Shown piece by piece: positions 36,929 to 46,113 of a stretch of 64,000 nt of DNA. Both the position numbers and the translations under genes were made by a program. Each line of letters starts with the position of its first letter. Position 1 is the stretch's first letter. This DNA is from Methylacidiphilum kamchatkense Kam1 (lineage in GTDB: Bacteria; Verrucomicrobiota; Verrucomicrobiia; Methylacidiphilales; Methylacidiphilaceae), in NCBI RefSeq assembly GCF_007475525.1, contig NZ_CP037899.1:1674001-1738000 (forward strand), read 5' to 3'. Under the pieces are notes generated by a model. That model saw only the letters and a program-made list of their open reading frames with translations. It searched no databases and had not been told where the DNA came from.

Positions 36929-38269
36929 ATGATTGAATTGTCTATAGAATTTGCTGGCATCCGTTCCATAAATCCGTTTTGGCTTGCATCTGGTCCTCCA
37001 ACCAACTCAGCAGCTCAAGTAAACGCTGCGTTTGAAGCGGGTTTTGGAGGAGCCGTCTGGAAAACCATCGGCACAGCCGTAGAAAACGTATCGAATCGCT
37101 ATAGTTCCTATAAAAAATGGGACCGAATTTTAGGTTTGAACAATCTTGAACTTATTTCTGACCGTCCCCTTGAGCTAAATCTTAAAGAAATCCAAGAAGT
37201 TAAAAAAAGATGGCCAGATCGAGCCCTGATCGTATCGATAATGGAGGAATACGATCGAGGGAAATGGGAAGAACTAGTGAAAAAAGTCGAAGCGAGCGGA
37301 GCCGATGGGATCGAACTAAATTTCGGCTGTCCTCATGGAATGCCAGAAAGAGGCACAGGCAGTAAAATAGGACAAGATCCAACCCTTTGTAGGGAAGTGA
37401 CCTCTTGGGTAAAAAGAGTCACGCGCCTGCCTCTGATTGTTAAGCTTACTCCCAATGTTACAGACATTACGCAGACAGCCCAAGCCGCCATGGAGGGTGG
37501 GGCTTCCGCCTTAAGCCTCATCAATACAATACCGTCCATCACAGGCGTGGACCTTGACACCTTTGAAGTCCTGCCAAGTATTGGAGGGAAAAGCAGTTAT
37601 AGTGGGTATTCCGGAGAAGCCATCAAACCTATTGCTCTGGGCCTCACTGCGAAGGTAGCCTCTATGCAAATAGTCCAAGAGAAAAAAGTTCCAATTTCTG
37701 CTATGGGCGGTATATCCAACTGGAGAGACAGCGTTGAATTTCTATTGCTTGGGGCTATTTCTGTTCAACTTTGTTCAGCCGTGATGCTGAATGGATTTAG
37801 GATCATTGATGATCTGCTTTCTGGGCTCAAACATTGGATGCAAGCAAAAGGTTTTAGTTCCATTGCTGATTTTAGGGGAAAATCCCTTTCTCACATAGTT
37901 CCCTTTCGTCAACTGGAGCCAACATTCAAACTGATCGCTCAAATCGATCCACAAAAATGCATTCGTTGTTTTCTTTGCTATATAGTTTGTCGGGATGCCG
38001 CCCACCGCTGCATTGATCTAACCGATGGCAAAGAACTTTACGCTGCGTTTCCCCCTTCCGGCAAGCATGAGTGGATGTTCCCAAAGGTTAGAATAGAGGA
38101 CTGTGTGGGCTGTTCGCTCTGCCAGCATGTTTGTCCAGTCGATTCTTGTATCGAAATGATAACAATAGAAGCAAAAAACCTAGCAGTGCGCCCAGACATC
38201 CAAAAGAAATTATCAGATGCAATAGGAAAGAAGGTGACCGGAGAAGTTCTTTATGGATGTAGTGATTAA
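36929..38269 (+). CDS. preA: Dihydropyrimidine dehydrogenase catalytic subunit PreA
   Basis: 446 residues: an FMN-dependent dihydroorotate-dehydrogenase-like barrel (ASGPPTNSAAQVNAAFEAGF near the start, IELNFGCPHGMPERG with the catalytic region, SAMGGISNWRD for phosphate binding). A C-terminal ferredoxin domain binds two [4Fe-4S] clusters (CIRCFLCYIVCRDAAHRC and CVGCSLCQHVCPVDSC). It reduces uracil and thymine with electrons from PreT. The 3' end overlaps the dihydropyrimidinase gene by 17 bases, indicating co-translation. Confidence 0.93.
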   Translation: MIELSIEFAGIRSINPFWLASGPPTNSAAQVNAAFEAGFGGAVWKTIGTAVENVSNRYSSYKKWDRILGLNNLELISDRPLELNLKEIQEVKKRWPDRALIVSIMEEYDRGKWEELVKKVEASGADGIELNFGCPHGMPERGTGSKIGQDPTLCREVTSWVKRVTRLPLIVKLTPNVTDITQTAQAAMEGGASALSLINTIPSITGVDLDTFEVLPSIGGKSSYSGYSGEAIKPIALGLTAKVASMQIVQEKKVPISAMGGISNWRDSVEFLLLGAISVQLCSAVMLNGFRIIDDLLSGLKHWMQAKGFSSIADFRGKSLSHIVPFRQLEPTFKLIAQIDPQKCIRCFLCYIVCRDAAHRCIDLTDGKELYAAFPPSGKHEWMFPKVRIEDCVGCSLCQHVCPVDSCIEMITIEAKNLAVRPDIQKKLSDAIGKKVTGEVLYGCSD

Positions 38270-39665
38270 GAACGGCATTTTGGTGAATGCGGATGGGAAA
38301 GCTGAAGTGGACATAGGGATAGAAGCAGGAAAAATCGCAGCATTAGGGAAAAATCTTTCTGGACGAAAAACCATTGATGCAAGCGGAAAATATCTGATTC
38401 CTGGGGGAATAGACATTCACACCCATCTTGAAACAGTTTTTGGGGGAAGCCAAACGGCCGATGATTTCCTTTCTGGCCATCTTGGAGCAATTGCAGGAGG
38501 AACAACCTCCCACATTAATTTCTGCTTTCCAGATCCTGGCCAAAGCCTTCTTGCCACGCTAGCGCATTGGCAACAGAAAGTCCGATCGAAGTCCCTCATT
38601 GATTATGGGTTTCATTTGGTGATTCGGGAAGAAAGTCATCTAGAGGAATTACCAATGCTTCTTGAGAAAGGAGTAAGCAGCATCAAATGTTTCCTCGCCT
38701 ACAAAGATACCGTGCAAATCGATGAAGAACTATTCTTTAAAACGGTTGAAAAAGCTAAGGAGCATGGTCTTTTGACCATGGTGCATGCAGAAAATGGCAA
38801 CATCATCGATTATCTTGTTAAAAAGGCCCTTGCTAACCACTTTATCTCTCCTATATTTCATGCTCGTACCAGGCCTCCAGAATTAGAATCTCAATCCATC
38901 CACTTTGCCGCCTCCGTTGCTTCTATGCTTAAAGCGCCCTTATACATCGTGCATGTAAGCTCAGAAAAGGGACTCGAAGAAATCCGAAGGGCAAAAGCAG
39001 AAGGGACCGATCTATGGGCTGAAACTTGCCCTCAATACCTCCTCTTTACTGAAAGAGATTTAGAAAGAAAGGGTCATACACCCAACTTAGAGGATTTCGA
39101 AGGAGCTAAATGGGTATGCTCACCCCCATTGAGAAAAGAAGAGGATCAACAGGCTTTATGGGAAGGGCTTCGATTGGGCCTAATCGATGTGGTATCAACC
39201 GATCACTGTTCGTTTCATTTCTTATCCCAGAAGACACGAGGCTTATCCGATTTTTCAAAAATTCCCAATGGCGTTCCGGGAATAGAAGAAAGAATGGCCT
39301 TATTATTTCATTATGGCTGCAAACAAAGAAACCTCCCAATGGAAAGGTTTGTTAGCCTTACGGCTGAGACCCCTGCCTTCCTTTTTGGTTTAGAGGGACA
39401 AAAAGGCAGGCTAGCTGAAGGATATGATGCGGATGTTGTCTTATGGGATCCGAACAAAAGGCAAGTCCTGTCAGTGGATTCCCATCACATTCAGCTAGAT
39501 TATAATCTCTACGAAGGCTTTGCAATTGAAGGTGGACCAGACATGGTCATGCTCAGAGGCAAAATTATTTATGCAAACGGCCAATTTTTCGTCGAACAAG
39601 GAAACGGCAACTATCTTTTCCGATCTTCCTATAAGCATTCTTTAAACCATGGCACTAAATCCTAA
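38253..39665 (+). CDS. hydA: Dihydropyrimidinase (D-hydantoinase)
   Basis: 470 residues of the amidohydrolase superfamily. Metal ligands are visible: GGIDIHTHLET (HxH, about residues 54-64), SIKCFLAYK (the carboxylated Lys), MVHAENGN and YIVHVSS (His), and VVSTDHCSFH (catalytic Asp). The pattern SIKCFLAYK and the SDHC-type ending are those of dihydropyrimidinases rather than allantoinases. It opens dihydrouracil to N-carbamoyl-beta-alanine in the cytoplasm. It overlaps preA (17 bases) and the following amidohydrolase gene (17 bases), so the three are tightly coupled. Confidence 0.92.
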   Translation: MDVVIKNGILVNADGKAEVDIGIEAGKIAALGKNLSGRKTIDASGKYLIPGGIDIHTHLETVFGGSQTADDFLSGHLGAIAGGTTSHINFCFPDPGQSLLATLAHWQQKVRSKSLIDYGFHLVIREESHLEELPMLLEKGVSSIKCFLAYKDTVQIDEELFFKTVEKAKEHGLLTMVHAENGNIIDYLVKKALANHFISPIFHARTRPPELESQSIHFAASVASMLKAPLYIVHVSSEKGLEEIRRAKAEGTDLWAETCPQYLLFTERDLERKGHTPNLEDFEGAKWVCSPPLRKEEDQQALWEGLRLGLIDVVSTDHCSFHFLSQKTRGLSDFSKIPNGVPGIEERMALLFHYGCKQRNLPMERFVSLTAETPAFLFGLEGQKGRLAEGYDADVVLWDPNKRQVLSVDSHHIQLDYNLYEGFAIEGGPDMVMLRGKIIYANGQFFVEQGNGNYLFRSSYKHSLNHGTKS

Positions 39666-40893
39666 AAGAACCATTACGGAACTATTGGAATTAAAAGCAC
39701 TGAGCGATAATGGCTTGGGGGCTCAAAGGGTGGCTTTTAGTCCCGGTTGGCAAAAGGCTAGAAAATGGTTTCTCGACAAAGTCCAAGAGTTTCCATTTCA
39801 CACTGAAATGGACACCGCCGGAAATCTCTGGGTAAAAATTCAGGGCCAAAGACCAGAAGAACTTTGGATTGGTGGGCATTTGGATTCCGTTCCCTCTGGC
39901 GGATGGCTCGATGGAGCGTTTGACGTGCTGGCCGGATTAGAAGTCCTAAGAACCTATACTTCGGTCAAGCCACCGATTACGCTTTGTTTAGTAGATTGGG
40001 CAGATGAAGAAGGAAGTCGATTTGGCAGAAGCCTGTTTGGTTCCAGTGCTGTCTCAGGCAGTTTAAAAACAGAAGAGATCTTTTCATTAAAAGATGCCTC
40101 TGGTCTTTCGCTTGTTGAGGTCTTAGAGGCTAACGGGTTATCAGCCGACAAAGTGAGTGAAGCGGCTAAGCTTAAAAACAAAGCCGTAGCGTATCTAGAA
40201 GTCCATATCGAACAGGGGCCCATCTTAGAAAAGTTGTCTGTACCCCTTGGAGTAGTTCTTGGGACCGCTGGAGTAGAACGGCATAGGTTCATTTTTAGGG
40301 GTCAAACAAATCATAGTGGCTCTACCCCAATGTGGCTTAGAAAAGATGCATTCGTAGGAGCGGCTCGTCTGGTCCATTTTTTACGCTCCGTTGCGAATCG
40401 ATATGAAGGGGTAGCAACGGCTGGCTGTTGTGAACTCGAACCAGGGATTCCAACAGCCATTCCAGGCGTTTGTCGGCTGACCATAGAGGAACGCAACCTA
40501 GATAAAACGAACTTAGAGAAAATGTGGGAAGAGACGCTCAAAGAAGCCCAAAAGATTGCTAATGAAGAAAATCTGGAGCTTGAGGCAGAGCCACTGCTAA
40601 GAATTGACCCCGTTAGGTTTCATCCTCAACTTGTGGAGCTTTGCAAAGCATCGATTCTCGAAGTTTGTTCTAAAGTACACCTGCTAGGATCAGGCCCTCT
40701 TCATGATGCTTCTGAAATTGCTAAAGCAGGGATACCGACTGCGATGATGTTCGTGCAGAGTAAAGAGGGAATATCCCATAGTCCTAAAGAAGACTCAGCT
40801 ATAGAACATTTAGAAATGGCCGTTATCGCTTTTGAAAAATGGGTGAAAAAAACGATCCATTGGCTGCTTAGTAAACTACCAGAGAAAGCATAG
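39649..40893 (+). CDS. N-carbamoyl-beta-alanine / N-carbamoyl-amino-acid amidohydrolase
   Basis: 414 residues of the M20 peptidase-like Zn amidohydrolase group. Ligand regions: ELWIGGHLDSVPSGGWLDGA (His and bridging Asp), WADEEGSRFGRSLFGSSAVSG (Glu pair, typical of carbamoylases), LEVHIEQGPILEK (His/Gln) and GSGPLHDASEIAKAGIPTAM (the late His). It hydrolyses N-carbamoyl-beta-alanine to beta-alanine, CO2 and ammonia, completing reductive pyrimidine degradation started by preTA and hydA. It is the last gene of the operon. Exact specificity (beta-ureidopropionase versus L-carbamoylase) cannot be fixed from sequence; the context favours the former. Confidence 0.9.
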   Translation: MALNPKRTITELLELKALSDNGLGAQRVAFSPGWQKARKWFLDKVQEFPFHTEMDTAGNLWVKIQGQRPEELWIGGHLDSVPSGGWLDGAFDVLAGLEVLRTYTSVKPPITLCLVDWADEEGSRFGRSLFGSSAVSGSLKTEEIFSLKDASGLSLVEVLEANGLSADKVSEAAKLKNKAVAYLEVHIEQGPILEKLSVPLGVVLGTAGVERHRFIFRGQTNHSGSTPMWLRKDAFVGAARLVHFLRSVANRYEGVATAGCCELEPGIPTAIPGVCRLTIEERNLDKTNLEKMWEETLKEAQKIANEENLELEAEPLLRIDPVRFHPQLVELCKASILEVCSKVHLLGSGPLHDASEIAKAGIPTAMMFVQSKEGISHSPKEDSAIEHLEMAVIAFEKWVKKTIHWLLSKLPEKA

Positions 40894-40927
40894 CAGTTAA
40901 GACGGAAGCCTCCTCAACCCATCATGC

Positions 40928-41527
40928 CTAGCTAGAAATATCAGTAGAGTTAGCCGCCGTCTTTTTCTGATAATGCTTTAAGTGGAACTGAACAGGAATA
41001 ATAACTTTTGATTCGACAGGACGATTCCCCTTTTTTGCTGGATGTAATTTCCATCTTTTAACGGCGTTGAGAGCCATTCGATCAAGCTCGGCATCACCTG
41101 AGGACTTATAGAGAGTCGTGGATTTGACATGCCCAGTAGCCGAAACTTCAGCAAGAATATAGCACACGACTGCTTCCTTTTGAAGGTGAGAAGTTACATT
41201 TTGGGATCCTGACCTCGGTGGAGGATTGAATCTAACGCAAATGATTTTCCGGCGGATCCGGTTTGAATGACTCGTTTCTTTTGAGAATCTCCATTTTCGA
41301 GCAGACAGTAGGGCTGTTTCATCCAGCTCGGGATAGCCGGAAGACTTATATATAGTTGCGGATTTGACAACTCCATCCGGAGCAATCTCCACCATAATAT
41401 AAACTTTTCGATGCTCTCTTTTTCGGTGTCTTGTGAATTGATAGCTATCGGAATTTTGGCCTGCATTTGAATTTTCTGAGTTAGTTAGATTTTGGGGTTT
41501 GGCCACAGAAGAAAAGAAGAGTAGCAA
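40928..41527 (-). CDS. Exported protein with two TonB C-terminal domains
   Basis: About 199 residues as read from a TTG at 41,527 (LLFFSSVAKPQNL). The open frame continues upstream through a Phe-rich stretch encoded by A/T runs at 41,531-41,548 without an ATG, so the true start may be lost to an indel there. The body has two TonB-C repeats in tandem: VYIMVEIAPDGVVKSATIYK..SGYPELDETALLSARKWRF, and then VCYILAEVSATGHVKSTTLY..SGDAELDRMALNAVKRWKL. There is no Pro-rich spacer or ExbB-binding anchor, unlike classical TonB. It is probably a periplasmic protein that contacts TonB boxes or peptidoglycan. Convergent to the amidohydrolase gene. Confidence 0.7.
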   Translation of the reverse strand: MLLFFSSVAKPQNLTNSENSNAGQNSDSYQFTRHRKREHRKVYIMVEIAPDGVVKSATIYKSSGYPELDETALLSARKWRFSKETSHSNRIRRKIICVRFNPPPRSGSQNVTSHLQKEAVVCYILAEVSATGHVKSTTLYKSSGDAELDRMALNAVKRWKLHPAKKGNRPVESKVIIPVQFHLKHYQKKTAANSTDISS

Positions 41528-41790
41528 TGAAAAAAAGAAAAAAAAAGAAACTTTCGGATAGAAGTCACTTCCAATTCTTTAAAAGAAAAATAATTTTTTA
41601 GAATTACAAAGAAGCTCAATAAATTACTTTTCCAACGAAAGCAATCAAAAAAGGAACAACTTTACAGAGAAAGCTTAGCAGTCTTATCGATCATGATCCC
41701 CTACTTCCTGCTTCTTATACTGTGTCTTGAAAAAAGACATTCCTTTAGCTTTTCTGAAAATTGAATAGACTATAAAGCTTTTGAACAGTT

Positions 41791-43674
41791 ATGAAACTTC
41801 TAAGAGCCTTATTCCTCATTTTCCCTTTTTTCCTCGCCCCCTCTCTTCTTTTGGGGACGGATTCATCCTTGATTCCTTTACCGGTTCTCTTCAGTGAACC
41901 GGAAGCCGCGGCACCCAAAATTTCTCCTGATGGAGAAAAACTTGCTTACCTTTTTCCAGAGAATGGGGTTCGGAACGTTCGCGTCAGGCTCTTAGGGACA
42001 AAGAACGAATGGACTATTACTCACTTAGAAAAAAGGGGCATCAGACACTTTTTTTGGCATCCTGATAGTAATTCTATTTTCTATCTAGAAGACCAAAAAG
42101 GAAATGAGAATTTCCATCTCTTTCAAGTAGGCCTTGATGGGAAAAATCCAACGGATTTAACCCCTTTTGAGAATGCTAAGGTCCAAGTCATTGCCGTGGA
42201 GCCGTCTAACAAAAAGTTTATGCTTTTGGCTATCAATACACGAAACCCTAAATACTTTGATGTCTATAAACTAATCTTTGCTACAAAAAAACTGGAATTG
42301 ATCGAAGAAAACCCTGGAAATATCATTGATTGGGTAGCCGATCATAACTTTGAGATCCGTGCTGCACAAGCCCTAATGCCGAATGGGATAGGAGTAATTA
42401 ATGTCAGGGAAACTGTCTCTTCTCCTTGGAAACCACTTCTCCAGTGGCAGCTTGAAGAAGATAACGTCAAAATTGTGGATTTTAGTCCTGATAACAAATC
42501 TCTTTGGCTGCTATCCAGTAAAGAGGCAAATACCACAAGGCTCATATCGATGGACATCGCCTCAGCCCAAAGAAAAGTACTTTGTGAAGATCCACGGTAT
42601 GATGTAGCAGGAATTGTATCGAATCCCAAAACTTATTCTCTAGAAGCCGTTGCGATTATAAAGGATAAAACCCAGTGGCAATTCTTTGATCCACAAATGG
42701 AACATTATTTTGCCTACCTCAAAACGATTCATCCTGGCACCATTGAGATTATCAGCAGAAACTATGAGGACACTGTGTGGACTATACGATTTACTTCTGA
42801 CATAGATCCTGGAACCTATTATCTCTTTTACCCTAAACAAACGAAAGCGGAGTTTTTGTTCCACACCAATTCTCGACTTTTATCTTACCAGCTTGCTCCA
42901 GTAAAACCTATTGCCTTCAGAGCTAGAGACAATCTACTCATCGAAGGATATCTGACTTTGCCTAGAGAAAACGCAAAAAACCTCCCTTTTGTTTTATATG
43001 TGCATGGGGGGCCATGGACGCGAGATTATTGGGAATTTAGCCCTGTGGTCCAATTCCTAGCCAATAGGGGCTATGGAGTCCTTCAATTTAATTTTAGAGG
43101 GTCTACCGGCTATGGTAAGGATTTTTATAATGCAGGGAACAAGCAATGGGGCAAAAAAATGCTTGATGATATTCTTGACGCAAAAAAATGGGTGATTGAG
43201 CAGCACTACGCCAATCCTCATAAAGTTGCCATTATGGGATTTAGCTATGGGGGGTATGCTACGCTGGCAGCCCTTGCTTTTTATCCTGATGAATTTGCTT
43301 GTGGCATTGAAGCTATGGGCCCTTCTAATCTTTTTACGCTCTTCAACTCCTTTCCGCCTTACTGGGAACCATTAAAGATCTTAATCAAAAAAAGATTAGG
43401 AGACCCACAAACCGACAGTGAATATTTTAAAAGTAGTTCGCCATTATTTGCCGCTGACCGCATCAAAGCCCCATTACTTATAGGCCAAGGAGAAAACGAT
43501 GTTCGTGTTAAAAAAATGGAAAGCGACCAAATCGTTGAGGCTTTAAGAAAGAAAGGACAAACGGTAGAATATCTTCTTTTTCACGATCAAGGCCATGATT
43601 TTCTCAATCCAGTGAATAGACTGCAGTTCTTTGAAGCTGTGGAAGCTTTTCTCAATAAGTATCTAGGGAAATGA
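41791..43674 (+). CDS. S9 family prolyl oligopeptidase-like peptidase
   Basis: 627 residues. The start KLLRALFLIFPFFLAPSLLL is a signal peptide, so the enzyme is exported. Residues ~30-370 form a beta-propeller of WD-like blades (ISPDGEKLAYLF, FSPDNKSLWLL). The C-terminal alpha/beta hydrolase has YVHGGPWTRDYW (oxyanion), the nucleophile GFSYGGYATLAALAF, GENDVRVKKME (Asp) and HDQGHDF (His), the full triad of S9 acylaminoacyl-peptidase/dipeptidyl peptidase-like enzymes. It degrades short peptides in the periplasm. It has its own upstream region and no operon partner. Confidence 0.92.
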   Translation: MKLLRALFLIFPFFLAPSLLLGTDSSLIPLPVLFSEPEAAAPKISPDGEKLAYLFPENGVRNVRVRLLGTKNEWTITHLEKRGIRHFFWHPDSNSIFYLEDQKGNENFHLFQVGLDGKNPTDLTPFENAKVQVIAVEPSNKKFMLLAINTRNPKYFDVYKLIFATKKLELIEENPGNIIDWVADHNFEIRAAQALMPNGIGVINVRETVSSPWKPLLQWQLEEDNVKIVDFSPDNKSLWLLSSKEANTTRLISMDIASAQRKVLCEDPRYDVAGIVSNPKTYSLEAVAIIKDKTQWQFFDPQMEHYFAYLKTIHPGTIEIISRNYEDTVWTIRFTSDIDPGTYYLFYPKQTKAEFLFHTNSRLLSYQLAPVKPIAFRARDNLLIEGYLTLPRENAKNLPFVLYVHGGPWTRDYWEFSPVVQFLANRGYGVLQFNFRGSTGYGKDFYNAGNKQWGKKMLDDILDAKKWVIEQHYANPHKVAIMGFSYGGYATLAALAFYPDEFACGIEAMGPSNLFTLFNSFPPYWEPLKILIKKRLGDPQTDSEYFKSSSPLFAADRIKAPLLIGQGENDVRVKKMESDQIVEALRKKGQTVEYLLFHDQGHDFLNPVNRLQFFEAVEAFLNKYLGK

Positions 43675-43749
43675 CACCCATTTTTTTCTAATGGCATAGA
43701 AGGGGGAGCATCAACCCCTAAAAGCATCCCTACTTTGCCTTATCTTCTT

Positions 43750-44724
43750 TTAGAGTTGGAGGCAACAATAGGACATTTCCTTTTCCCAGTGGATTTTAGT
43801 TCCAAAAGGCCTGCATAAAGCTATCATTCTTTCGATAATTTCTTCTGCCTCTCTCCCCCTGGCTCTTTGGACTCTGAAATTGGCTATCACCACAGGGAAA
43901 AGCCGAAGAGAAACTAGTTTTTTTCCTTCTAATATTAAAAGAAAAACGAAGCTCCAATCGTTCCTAAAATAAGGATCTACCATGTAATCATCAATAAAAT
44001 CGCCACAGGAATAGAGGATTAAGGAATGATGAAAAATCTCTATGGCACGAAAAACATGAGGGGAATGGCCAAAGACAACATCAGCGCCTTGTTCTATTAA
44101 TTTATGCGCAAAATCGACATGCTCAGTAGGCACTTCAAATCCCCAATTAGAACCCCAATGCGCTGAAACGATGAGGAAATCTACTTTTGTTTTTGTTTCT
44201 TTGACAAGCTCGAAAAGCGTCTGAGCTCTTGGATCATCGAGTTGTACAGGAACATAGTGAATTCCCGCTTCTTCTGAAGCTTCCCAGGAAGGTTCGTTAT
44301 CAGTAAAAGCAAGAAAACCTATTCTTAATCGTTGAATCTGGTCGATCGCTGGAAGTCGACTTTCTTCTAGGTTGACTCCTGCCCCACTATGCAGAATGCC
44401 AGCGGCATCAAGATGATCCAGCATTTCGCACAGGGCTTTTTTGCCAAAGTCAAGCACATGGTTATTAGCAAGAGAGACTACCCGAATGCCGGCATCTTTA
44501 AGCACTTCAATGTTTTTCACTGCTGATTTAAACCGAAACACTTTTGGCGGCAGCTCATAAAACTCCGTTTGATCAGTAAAAACACATTCTAGATTGCAGC
44601 CTTTCCAATCGGCGCATCGGAAAAGAGGAAGGAGATCACCCCATGGGTAAGAAGAATCCACTACTTCTAATAGCTCATCAACGAGCCTTCCAAGCATGAC
44701 ATCACCCACCAAAATTATCCTCAT
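43750..44724 (-). CDS. CapA-family metallophosphoesterase-like protein
   Basis: An intact 324-residue protein starting MRIILVGDVMLGRLVDELLE, the Asp-containing first motif of the CapA (poly-gamma-glutamate synthesis) family. It continues with NLECVFTD, SLANNHVLDFGKKAL (Asn-His motif), VSAHWGSNWGFEV (His) and VFGHSPHVFRAIEI (GHxPH), ending in YSCGDFIDDY. These residues bind two metals. There is no signal peptide, and no capB/capC genes are nearby, so a poly-gamma-glutamate role is doubtful; many such stand-alone proteins have unknown substrates. Confidence 0.88.
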   Translation of the reverse strand: MRIILVGDVMLGRLVDELLEVVDSSYPWGDLLPLFRCADWKGCNLECVFTDQTEFYELPPKVFRFKSAVKNIEVLKDAGIRVVSLANNHVLDFGKKALCEMLDHLDAAGILHSGAGVNLEESRLPAIDQIQRLRIGFLAFTDNEPSWEASEEAGIHYVPVQLDDPRAQTLFELVKETKTKVDFLIVSAHWGSNWGFEVPTEHVDFAHKLIEQGADVVFGHSPHVFRAIEIFHHSLILYSCGDFIDDYMVDPYFRNDWSFVFLLILEGKKLVSLRLFPVVIANFRVQRARGREAEEIIERMIALCRPFGTKIHWEKEMSYCCLQL

Positions 44725-45137
44725 GCCCTTTTGCTCTGTAGGCGGTAGGGTTTCACACGATGAGGCCTCATGCAGTTCTTCTAGAAAGCCCCTCTTCCTT
44801 CTCTATTCTATGTTATTTTATCCCCACTTGTCTCCTAGCTAAGATATTGTGACATATTCCATGGAACTGATAAAGAAAGAATAGGGAAGAAAAATACAAT
44901 GAGGATGAGGCTGTTAGAGATGCGTTTGCAGGAAACTTGAGCGGGAACAGAACCGATAGCCAGATTTTTATAGATTGATTGATGTTTTTTCGTTTTATTG
45001 TTTTGAACGGAATGATCCTCCTTTGATCTAACTAAAAAACCTTTGCTGTAGAATGAACTATTAAAAGAACGGCCATTAAAGAATTGCCAGAAGAGAAAAA
45101 GAATATTATATCACATTCACTATAGAGATAGTAGAGA
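44725..45137. other. Intergenic stretch between divergent genes
   Basis: About 410 bases without credible coding potential between the minus-strand CapA-like gene and the plus-strand permease gene. Both promoters should be here; no structure stands out. Confidence 0.4.
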
Positions 45138-45884
45138 ATGAAATTTTATATTGTTGGTTTTTTTGTTGCTTTTTTAATTGGATTGACTGGAGTCGGAGGG
45201 GGAACAGTGACCGTACCTCTGCTTATCCTTATGGGGATAGAGCCTACCATAGCGATTGGAATTTCTCTTGGATTTTCTGCGTTGATTAAGATCCCAAGCT
45301 CCATGATTTACTTTTTTAAGGGGCATATTGATAAGAAAACATTAATTTATCTTTCCCTTGGTGGCATTCCCGGCGTTGTGCTTGGATCTTTGATCCTACG
45401 GAAAATTTATCAGCAGGATCATCTTAAATCCGTTATGCTTCTGCTCATTGGAGTTATTATTGTCATCTCTTCGCTCATTAACTTGTGGCATACGATAAAG
45501 GATTACAGACCAACGACAAACAAGTATACTCTATTACTGCCTGTATGTGCTTTTTTAATCGGTTTTGAAGTAGGCACTTTTTCTTCCGGAGCTGGTGCCC
45601 TTGGCACCCTACTGCTCTTAAGCTTGACGACCTTAAGTCCCAGTGATGTGGTGGGGACAGACATCGCTTTTGGACTTATTCTTTCCTTGATCGGAGGTGG
45701 TATCCATCTATTTCAAGGACTAAGCGACTCGAGTATCATCTTCAAAATGGTTATGGGAGGCATTTTTGGGGCTATCGGCGGGGCTTATGCCTGCATGATT
45801 TTCCCTAAAAAACCAGCACGCATCTTTCTCCTTATTTGGCTCATATTTATTGGGGTTATGCTCTTTTTTAGATCGCTTCGCTGA
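45138..45884 (+). CDS. TauE/SafE (DUF81) family permease
   Basis: 248 residues, almost entirely hydrophobic, with about seven or eight membrane segments. The N-terminal FLIGLTGVGGGTVTVPLLI and the repeated FEVGTFSSGAGALGTLLLL are the two halves of the family's internal duplication (G.GGG.. and G..SG.GA motifs). Family members export or import sulfonates, sulfite or other small organic anions; the substrate here is unknown. It is a single gene between intergenic stretches, with no regulator next to it. Confidence 0.88.
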   Translation: MKFYIVGFFVAFLIGLTGVGGGTVTVPLLILMGIEPTIAIGISLGFSALIKIPSSMIYFFKGHIDKKTLIYLSLGGIPGVVLGSLILRKIYQQDHLKSVMLLLIGVIIVISSLINLWHTIKDYRPTTNKYTLLLPVCAFLIGFEVGTFSSGAGALGTLLLLSLTTLSPSDVVGTDIAFGLILSLIGGGIHLFQGLSDSSIIFKMVMGGIFGAIGGAYACMIFPKKPARIFLLIWLIFIGVMLFFRSLR

Positions 45885-46113
45885 CCGCTTGCTTCTTGTT
45901 CCTAGACCTATGTGGCATGCCTTCTGGGCTAAGAGCCCGTTTTTGCTCCCCTAACCTGTAGTAGCCTCTTTATTTAATTCTTCCCGAACGATACCCGTTT
46001 AGCTTGCCTGAATGCTCTGCTAGTCAAAAGTAAGGGCAGGTTAACAATTAAGTCTGAAGCCGCTTTCTTCAAAGCAGCAAGCAAAGGCCTCCAGCAAGAT
46101 CTTCTGGATAAAG

